Positions 58,893 through 64,000 of a stretch of DNA of 64,000 nucleotides are shown here, in pieces. A model generated the notes under the pieces. That model saw only the letters and a program-made list of their open reading frames with translations. It searched no databases and had not been told where the DNA came from. The stretch is from Fulvivirgaceae bacterium JP3-4 (lineage in GTDB: Bacteria > Bacteroidota > Bacteroidia > Cytophagales > Cyclobacteriaceae), in assembly GCA_029309925.1 (NCBI GenBank), contig JARKND010000005.1, positions 124,001 to 188,000 of the forward strand, written 5' to 3'. The translations under genes and the position numbers were made by a program. Position 1 is the stretch's first letter. Each line of letters begins with the position of its first letter.

Positions 58893-60374
58893 CTAGTTAG
58901 GAGTTGTAGTGAGAGTAGGTTTAGTATAATAGATCCTAAGTTTCAGATTTTCTGCATTGAAAACAGTTCTGGAAACGCTGTTCGATATCGGAGGCGCAAG
59001 CGGATACAGTCCAAGATAATTCAAGCGCGTTTCGTTGATGCCGTCCGCATCCTGGCTGTACTTCAAAAGCTCCTGGAAAAACAGGGTGAAATTACCGCCA
59101 TACCTTCCACTGCTATATCGGAGGGCAGCTACTTCTGCGCTGAATTCTTGTTTTACAAAATAGTGCTTCCCGTCAACAATCAGCACACCGTTTTGGTTTG
59201 ATTGGGTAAGGTTGTAGGGCACCATCGCTGCGCGGTCTGTTGCCGCCACTGCATAATTCGTGAACTGATTGTTTCCATTCATTATCTTCAATGCCAGTTC
59301 TGAAATGGCAGGCGCTTGCGGGGGTGATTCGACACCGTCTATGACGATTGATGCTTCGTTGACGAGCACATTTCCAACTGTGTCAGCGAAAGCGTAGAAA
59401 TTTGACAGATCAATCTTGGTGACAACAGGATTTCCACTTTGAACATAGCGAATACCGGTACTGGAAGGCGCTGAAATATTTTGATACGGTGCTGCGCCTG
59501 AAAATTCGGTACCGGAACGTTCAACATCGATCTTGGTAAAACTTGGAATGTTAAATCCGTAGGTTCGCGACAAGGTATCTTTGACAGCACCGTTGACGAG
59601 CGTTCTGTAGTGCACCGTGACTGCGCTGAAGTTATTCAGTATCCTGATTCCGAGGATGCCATTGCTTTCAGTTGGAATCAGAGCGATGCCGCGAACGGCA
59701 TTCAGGAATTCGCGGTACTGCACATTGGCAGAAAGTGTGGAGCTCGAAATGAAATTATACTGCTTGGAAAGGTTGAATATTTTACGACCCAGTTCATCAC
59801 TCAACCTTGCGCGCGCTACGAGCGTGTCCTGTTGCGCAGCCGGAAGATTCGATTGCTTTATCAGGCTATCAAGGTGTACCTTTACGCTTGCGGTCGCCAT
59901 TGGCGTTGGGTTGTATGCGATACCGGGGTGATTGAACCTGTAACGGAAGACAGAGCGCCTGTCAAGTGAATCAGTTAGTTCATGAATAGCAAATTTTTCT
60001 GTTGTCTCCCCTGTGAAACCATAGCCGTAAAAATTGTAGCGCAGGCTGATCGTGAGAGAATCAAACAGCGCATCGGAAGGAATCTGAGTTGCCTGTGCAG
60101 GATAGATTTGCAGATACGACTGTGCCTGAACATTGCCCAGGCGGCTATCCTTGTACTTGCCCAGCAACAATACCGCAGCACCGTTTTTGTTATCAGTGAT
60201 GGTGGAGTCGATCAGCAGCGAACTGGAAGTCAGTGGAATTTCAACGAATGATACGTTGAATTTTGGAACCGGGTTCTTGAACCCGAGTATTGAATTTTCA
60301 TCTTCACAAGAGAAAAAAAATAAGGCAACTGCCACGAACGACAGTTGCCTTAAGCTCTTAGCCCACAAGTTCAT
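58893..60374 (-). CDS. DUF4270 lipoprotein
   Basis: A 493-residue exported lipoprotein (signal peptide MNLWAKSLRQLSF ... ALFFFSC, lipobox FFSC) of the DUF4270 family, found across Bacteroidota. The mature part is beta-rich with no known catalytic motif, and the function is unknown. The ATG at 60374 is inside the last codons of the glycogen-synthase-like gene (17-nt overlap). A textbook terminator hairpin covers codons 8-18 of this gene, and its T-run encodes the hydrophobic core of the signal peptide. It lies 6 nt before glmS. Confidence 0.85.
   Translation of the reverse strand: MNLWAKSLRQLSFVAVALFFFSCEDENSILGFKNPVPKFNVSFVEIPLTSSSLLIDSTITDNKNGAAVLLLGKYKDSRLGNVQAQSYLQIYPAQATQIPSDALFDSLTISLRYNFYGYGFTGETTEKFAIHELTDSLDRRSVFRYRFNHPGIAYNPTPMATASVKVHLDSLIKQSNLPAAQQDTLVARARLSDELGRKIFNLSKQYNFISSSTLSANVQYREFLNAVRGIALIPTESNGILGIRILNNFSAVTVHYRTLVNGAVKDTLSRTYGFNIPSFTKIDVERSGTEFSGAAPYQNISAPSSTGIRYVQSGNPVVTKIDLSNFYAFADTVGNVLVNEASIVIDGVESPPQAPAISELALKIMNGNNQFTNYAVAATDRAAMVPYNLTQSNQNGVLIVDGKHYFVKQEFSAEVAALRYSSGRYGGNFTLFFQELLKYSQDADGINETRLNYLGLYPLAPPISNSVSRTVFNAENLKLRIYYTKPTLTTTPN
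60311..60352 (-). terminator. Intrinsic-terminator-like hairpin inside DUF4270 coding region
   Basis: Perfect 11-bp stem TAAGGCAACTG (60321-60331) / CAGTTGCCTTA (60342-60352) with a 10-nt loop, followed on the minus strand by eight T. It begins 5 nt after the stop of the glycogen-synthase-like gene and lies within codons 8-18 of the DUF4270 gene. Confidence 0.75.
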
Positions 60375-61158
60375 TATAGAGATTGTAGTAGGATTCGGTG
60401 TAGTTTTCGTTTTGAATGGTCTCAACTTTTTTCTCTTTCATTTTCTTGAAGAGTGCGTCAAGCTTTTTATTATCTCCAGCCACAGTGACGGCATCAGAGA
60501 ACTCCACGCCTAACTTGATGAAGCCTTCATAATCAGCGCTCTTCAGATTGCCAAGCATGTTGTCTTCGATGTCCATCATCTTCACCTTGTCCATAATATT
60601 GCCTTTGAACTTATGGCTGAAGTGGTTGTTGTAAATCGTGAACACAGTCTTTGCATTTTTGAACAACGGATCATTCTTGTATGTAGTCTTCAGGTACAAC
60701 GGAATGAAACTTGTGATCCAGTCGTTGCAGTGTACTACATCAGGAGCCCATCCCAGTTTGCGCACGGTTTCAATAACGCCCTTGCAGAAAAATATTGCAC
60801 GCTCGTCATTGTCTTCGTAGAAATTATTTTCCTTGTCCTGGAACACAGACTTGCGGTGGAAATAATCTTCGTTGTCGATAAAGTACACCTGAAGTTTTGC
60901 ATTTGGAATCGATGCAACCTTGATGATCAATGGCTTTTCCTCATCACCTACCGAAATATTAATCCCTGAAAGCCTGACTACTTCATGCAGCCTGTTCTTG
61001 CGCTCGTTAATGATTCCAAATCTTGGAACCAGAATACGGATCTCCATACCTCTCTCCTGCATAGCCTGAGGAAGTTTCCGCACAAAATCAGCTACCTCGG
61101 AAGTCTGCAGGAAGGGGTTGATCTCACTGGCTACATAAAGAATACGGATTTTCGACAT
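60358..61158 (-). CDS. Glycogen/starch-synthase-like protein, N-terminal domain only
   Basis: A 266-residue protein equal to the GT5 catalytic N-terminal domain of glycogen synthase (MSKIRILYVASEINPFL, residues 1-17; GWAPDVVHCNDWITSFIPL near 133; TVFTIYNNHFSHKFKG near 168). It ends where the GT1-like second domain, which holds the catalytic EXE and part of the ADP-glucose site, should begin. The usual KTGGL substrate motif at residue about 18 is replaced by QTSEV. So classic glycogen-synthase chemistry seems unlikely. Similar short proteins are, as I recall, in the same panC-DUF4270-glmS neighbourhood in other Bacteroidota. ATG at 61158 chosen. Confidence 0.85.
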   Translation of the reverse strand: MSKIRILYVASEINPFLQTSEVADFVRKLPQAMQERGMEIRILVPRFGIINERKNRLHEVVRLSGINISVGDEEKPLIIKVASIPNAKLQVYFIDNEDYFHRKSVFQDKENNFYEDNDERAIFFCKGVIETVRKLGWAPDVVHCNDWITSFIPLYLKTTYKNDPLFKNAKTVFTIYNNHFSHKFKGNIMDKVKMMDIEDNMLGNLKSADYEGFIKLGVEFSDAVTVAGDNKKLDALFKKMKEKKVETIQNENYTESYYNLYNELVG

Positions 61159-61195
61159 ATCGTTGAATTTTAAAGTAGAACGGAAATTAGAGCCA

Positions 61196-61226
61196 CAAAA
61201 GTACAAATAATTAGGCCCGTATTCAA
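61196..61226 (-). promoter_or_regulatory. Promoter of the glycogen-synthase-like/DUF4270/glmS unit
   Basis: On the minus strand TTG (61224-61226), 20-nt spacer, TACTTTTG (61196-61203), an excellent match to the Bacteroidota consensus. It ends 37 nt before the ATG at 61158. Back to back with the panC promoter. Confidence 0.65.
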
Positions 61227-61246
61227 CATATTTTGACTTTTCCCTA

Positions 61247-61254
61247 TATCTTTG
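61247..61254 (+). promoter_or_regulatory. panC promoter -7 element
   Basis: TATCTTTG fits TAnnTTTG, 24 nt before the panC ATG at 61279. The -33 region shows only a partial match (TTC). Confidence 0.45.
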
Positions 61255-61278
61255 CGACCCTTTGCCAAACGGCCAAAA

Positions 61279-62136
61279 ATGGAGATTTTCAAGGAAATTA
61301 GCCCTTTAAAAGCCTTTTTAAGGGATGTCAGGAAGGCCGGTAAAACAATCGGGTTAGTACCCACAATGGGCGCATTACATCGCGGCCACCTGTCGCTGAT
61401 CAGCGCCTCAAAAGCGGCAAATGATGTTACGGTAAGTACAGTTTTTGTCAATCCTACGCAGTTCAATAACCCCGCTGATCTGTTGAATTATCCACGGACT
61501 CTTGATAAAGACACTGAAATGCTCAAAGAAGTTCGTTGTGATGTGCTGTTTGCCCCCGAAACGAATGAAATATATCCCACAACCTCGACTATCAAGCTCG
61601 ACTTTGGGCATCTCGATAAAGTGATGGAAGGCAAATTCCGACCGGGGCACTTCAGCGGAGTCGGACTTGTCGTTTCAAAGCTTTTCCACATTGTTGAGCC
61701 TGACAACGCATATTTCGGTCAGAAGGACTGGCAGCAATTCGCAGTGATCACGAGGTTGGTAGAAGAGTTGAATTTTCCGCTCAAACTGCATAGCATACCC
61801 ACGCTTCGCGAGCCGGATGGCCTGGCATTGTCATCCCGTAATCTGCGCCTGTCATCCTCGCAACGAAAATTAGCGACAGTGTTTTACCGCGCGCTGCAAT
61901 TCGCCCAGCAGGCACTTCAACAAAAGGGTGACATCAAGAGGGTAAAAACGCAGGTGGCCGAGTTGGTCGCGCGTGAAGACGGTGTAAAACTTGAATACTT
62001 TGAAATAGCCGACAGCAAAAACTTAAATGTTTTAGAAAACGTTGATAAGGCGAACCAGCCAATCCTGTGTATTGCAGGGTTTGTTGGGGAAGTGCGATTG
62101 ATTGACAACATGTTCTTATATAACACAAACGAATGA
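61279..62136 (+). CDS. panC: Pantothenate synthetase
   Basis: Joins pantoate and beta-alanine with ATP, the last step of pantothenate (coenzyme A precursor) synthesis. The 285 residues contain the ATP-binding HxGH-type motif TMGALHRGHLSLI (about 32-44), VSTVFVNPTQFN (about 55), FRPGHFSGVGLVVSKLF (about 120), FGQKDWQQ (about 150) and the KMSKS-like LALSSRNLRLSS (about 185). The ATG at 61279 is used; a TTG at 61252 falls in the -7 element. panD follows 66 nt downstream and supplies the beta-alanine, so the two work in sequence. Confidence 0.96.
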   Translation: MEIFKEISPLKAFLRDVRKAGKTIGLVPTMGALHRGHLSLISASKAANDVTVSTVFVNPTQFNNPADLLNYPRTLDKDTEMLKEVRCDVLFAPETNEIYPTTSTIKLDFGHLDKVMEGKFRPGHFSGVGLVVSKLFHIVEPDNAYFGQKDWQQFAVITRLVEELNFPLKLHSIPTLREPDGLALSSRNLRLSSSQRKLATVFYRALQFAQQALQQKGDIKRVKTQVAELVAREDGVKLEYFEIADSKNLNVLENVDKANQPILCIAGFVGEVRLIDNMFLYNTNE

Positions 62137-62151
62137 TTTTGGGCCAGGGCC

Positions 62152-62193
62152 ATGCCGTTTGCGAAGTACCTCAAAAAAGAGATAGACCAGTGA
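62152..62193 (+). CDS. Possible 13-residue open frame before panD
   Basis: An ATG (62152) opens a 13-codon frame, MPFAKYLKKEIDQ, ending in TGA at 62193, 9 nt before the panD start. It is too short to judge by composition. It might be a small translated leader or chance. Basic/acidic mix, no regulatory peptide signature. Confidence 0.2.
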   Translation: MPFAKYLKKEIDQ

Positions 62194-62202
62194 TTGATTG
62201 TT

Positions 62203-62550
62203 ATGCGAATTGAAGTATTGAAATCAAAGATCCATCGCGCGAAAATTACGCAGGCGGAATTGCATTATGTAGGCAGCATTGCAATTGACGAAGACCTGAT
62301 GGATGCAGCGAACCTGATCGAAGGTGAAAAAGTCACGGTCGTTAATATTAACAACGGAGAACGCCTTGACACCTATGTCATCAAAGGCGAGCGTGGCTCC
62401 GGAAGCATCACACTTAATGGCCCCGCAGCGCGTAAGGCACAGGTTGGTGACATTGTGATCATCATCTCATACGCTTCCATGAAGTTTGAAAAAGCAAAAA
62501 AATTCAAGCCTACAATCATTTTTCCTACCCCGGATAACAAATTGTCTTAA
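62203..62550 (+). CDS. panD: Aspartate 1-decarboxylase
   Basis: Pyruvoyl enzyme that makes beta-alanine from aspartate for pantothenate. The 115-residue proenzyme has the self-cleavage site Gly-Ser in [11 protein letters not shown] (residues about 22-32), which yields the pyruvoyl group. [21 protein letters not shown] (21 residues, described only by its key NGPAAR) lies near 70, and [12 protein letters not shown] near 52. The length matches. The ATG at 62203 is preferred over an in-frame TTG at 62194. Coupled with panC in one operon. Confidence 0.95.
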   Translation: MRIEVLKSKIHRAKITQAELHYVGSIAIDEDLMDAANLIEGEKVTVVNINNGERLDTYVIKGERGSGSITLNGPAARKAQVGDIVIIISYASMKFEKAKKFKPTIIFPTPDNKLS

Positions 62551-62581
62551 CTTCGGCTCACTTTTTTTCTAAAACCTGAGC

Positions 62582-63619
62582 GTGTCGCCAAAATTAAAAA
62601 CTGCTCTACAGTACATCATCATTTTCACCGCTACTGTGGTGCTTATCTGGTTTTCCCTAAGAGGGCTTACCGTTGCAGAAGGTGAAGACAAATGGGGATT
62701 TCTTCTCCGTACATGGGAACAGGCGAATAAAGGATGGCTTCTCGCGATGGCCGCGATTGCCGTCCTCAGCCACGTTATTCGTGCTGAACGCTGGCGAATG
62801 CTTTTGGTGCCTACCGGTCACACCACAAAACTCAGCTATAGCTTTCTTTCACTGATGGTCGGCTATCTCGTCAATCTCGTCATTCCGAGGGGTGGGGAAG
62901 TATCGCGCTGTTACAATCTTTACAAACTCGACAAGACCCCTGTTGAAATGTCTTTCGGTACAGTGGTCGTAGAGCGCATCGTTGATGTTATCTGCCTTGT
63001 TGCACTGATTGGAATTTCTTTCTTCGTTGAATCAGAGAAACTCTTCTCATTCATCGATACACTTCCAATCGGAACAGATCAGTCTTCAAAATTTAAGACG
63101 CTGGCAATTATCGGGGTCGTGTTTGTTGTGCTGATGGTGGGATTATTCTTCGTTCTCAAGCGAAACAAACGCATCAGCACTTTTCTCAAAAAGACCTGGG
63201 ACGGATTTAAAGACGGACTTCTTTCCGTTTTCCGGCTTGAACGCAAGGGACTCTTCATTTTTTATTCGATCATTATCTGGGCACTTTATTTTGCGATGAG
63301 CTACACGGTGATCCTGGCGTTTCCGCAAACAGCGCATTTGGGCGTAAGTGCAGTGCTAAGTCTTTTCGCCATCGGATCGATTGCCATGGCAGTCCCGCTC
63401 CCGGGCGGCACCGGCTCATATCATGTTTTGGTTCCACAAGGTCTCGTATTTCTGTATGGAATTGCTCAGGCTGACGCCATAGCATTCACATTCATCTTCC
63501 ACGGCTGGCAAACGGCTATCATGATCGTTGGTGGAGCAATTTCTCTGATTGTGACCTCCATAGTGGTGAAGAAAAACAACGCGGAAGTCAAAACAAATCC
63601 TACCGCCCAACGTCTTTAA
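62582..63619 (+). CDS. YbhN/UPF0104-like membrane protein (LPG synthase TM region)
   Basis: A 345-residue integral membrane protein with about seven to eight predicted helices. It resembles the AglD/YbhN (UPF0104) family: the N-terminal SHVIRAERWRMLL, the loop VIPRGGEVSRCYNL (about 105), VVVERIVDVICLV (about 128) and PLPGGTGSYH near 275. The family is the membrane part of lysylphosphatidylglycerol synthases and related lipid flippase-like proteins, but the catalytic C-terminal domain is absent here. The start is GTG at 62582, as no ATG fits. Placed 31 nt after panD, as often in Bacteroidota. Confidence 0.82.
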   Translation: MSPKLKTALQYIIIFTATVVLIWFSLRGLTVAEGEDKWGFLLRTWEQANKGWLLAMAAIAVLSHVIRAERWRMLLVPTGHTTKLSYSFLSLMVGYLVNLVIPRGGEVSRCYNLYKLDKTPVEMSFGTVVVERIVDVICLVALIGISFFVESEKLFSFIDTLPIGTDQSSKFKTLAIIGVVFVVLMVGLFFVLKRNKRISTFLKKTWDGFKDGLLSVFRLERKGLFIFYSIIIWALYFAMSYTVILAFPQTAHLGVSAVLSLFAIGSIAMAVPLPGGTGSYHVLVPQGLVFLYGIAQADAIAFTFIFHGWQTAIMIVGGAISLIVTSIVVKKNNAEVKTNPTAQRL

Positions 63620-63727
63620 TAACACAGCCAAATCGTTGAAAACGTGCGCTTGATGTCGTTTTGTCAGGGAATCTGTTTGGCTCAAAGGTTGTTATTATCC
63701 TAACTTGAAACAAAAAATATCTATACT

Positions 63728-64000
63728 ATGGGTTTTGGTGCTTTAATTATTGGTCTTGTTTTCATGGCGATCGGCTGGATGGTCAGCTCGCGCCTGAAAA
63801 GCAAATTCCGTGAATACTCTCAGATACATTTAACGCGTGATCTTACCGGTGCTGAAATTGCAAGGCTTATGCTTGCAGACAACGGTCTCAGTGACGTGCA
63901 GGTAATTAGTGTTGAAGGTCAGCTGACCGATCACTATAACCCGGCAAACAAAACCGTTAACCTGAGCCAGGAAGTATACCACGGACGGAATGCTGCGGCT
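63728..64000 (+). CDS. YugP-type zinc metallopeptidase, cut by right edge
   Basis: Only the first 91 residues are in the window. The start MGFGALIIGLVFMAIGW gives an N-terminal membrane helix. It is followed by LTGAEIARLMLADNGLSDV and LTDHYNPANKTVNLSQEVYHGRN, the usual N-terminal part of the YugP (Zn_peptidase_2) family of membrane-bound zinc proteases. The HExxH metal motif should lie beyond the edge. Frame remains open to base 64000. The 108-bp gap before it has no clear promoter. Confidence 0.85.
   Translation, partial: MGFGALIIGLVFMAIGWMVSSRLKSKFREYSQIHLTRDLTGAEIARLMLADNGLSDVQVISVEGQLTDHYNPANKTVNLSQEVYHGRNAAA

Overview
The window is a stretch of bacterial chromosome, most likely from a member of the Bacteroidota close to the Cytophagales. 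The evidence is a gldKLMN operon with a PorP/SprF-type gene and an SprE/PorW-type lipoprotein (type IX secretion and gliding), a Rho factor with a long disordered insert, families largely confined to this phylum (DUF4270, DUF4271, DUF4286), promoters of the TAnnTTTG type, and almost no Shine-Dalgarno sequences. Species identity is not resolved. No phage, insertion sequence, CRISPR array or defence island is visible. Coding density is high and the content is largely housekeeping.

Layout. 1-5973 (minus strand): M23 peptidase, bactofilin, AtpZ-like and AtpI-like proteins, then F0F1 ATP synthase genes a, c, b, delta and alpha (alpha runs off the left edge). 6143-13023 (plus): SprE/PorW-like TPR lipoprotein, penicillin-binding protein 1A and UvrC. 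13166-20808 (minus): PorP/SprF-like, GldK, GldL, GldM, GldN, uroporphyrinogen-III synthase and a DUF4271 membrane protein. 20869-31095: HemW, a small helical protein, a GH130-like lipoprotein, a LOG-family protein, a lytic transglycosylase, a creatininase-family protein, ScpA, DXP synthase, an alpha/beta hydrolase and a membrane/zinc-ribbon protein. 31182-38851: a small unknown gene, tRNA-His, dihydroorotase, a DEAD-box helicase, an MDR oxidoreductase, Rho and SerS. 39011-49598: prolyl oligopeptidase, GNAT, DUF4286, a TonB-dependent receptor, an RhlE-like helicase, a GreA-like protein, an AlaDH/saccharopine-dehydrogenase-like enzyme, DinB and a Crp/Fnr regulator. 49601-56891: AIM24-family protein, M14 peptidase, GltX, RidA, a degenerate 3-hydroxyacyl-CoA-dehydrogenase-like protein and a four-repeat secreted protein. 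57051-64000: GlmS, DUF4270 lipoprotein, a one-domain glycogen-synthase-like protein, PanC, PanD, a YbhN-type membrane protein and the start of a YugP-type zinc protease.

The genes form several working units: the proton-driven ATP synthase, the PorP-GldK-GldL-GldM-GldN plus SprE secretion/gliding machinery (driven by proton flow through GldL-M), cell-wall synthesis and remodelling (PBP1A, M23, lytic transglycosylase, GlmS), haem synthesis (HemD, HemW), and pantothenate synthesis (PanC, PanD).

The most unusual feature is not a gene. At least a dozen intergenic gaps hold islands of degenerate short-period tandem repeats (mostly 7 bp, one 8 bp, one 9 bp). They are usually arranged as two inverted arms around a short core. 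Each locus has its own repeat word but the architecture is shared, and two arrays run into the 3' ends of genes. Other points worth checking: a textbook terminator hairpin inside the signal-peptide codons of the DUF4270 gene, a glycogen-synthase-like protein lacking both its second domain and its substrate motif, a degenerate HCDH-like protein, a protein built of four copies of an unknown domain, and four genes whose -7 element lies 4-9 nt from the start codon.
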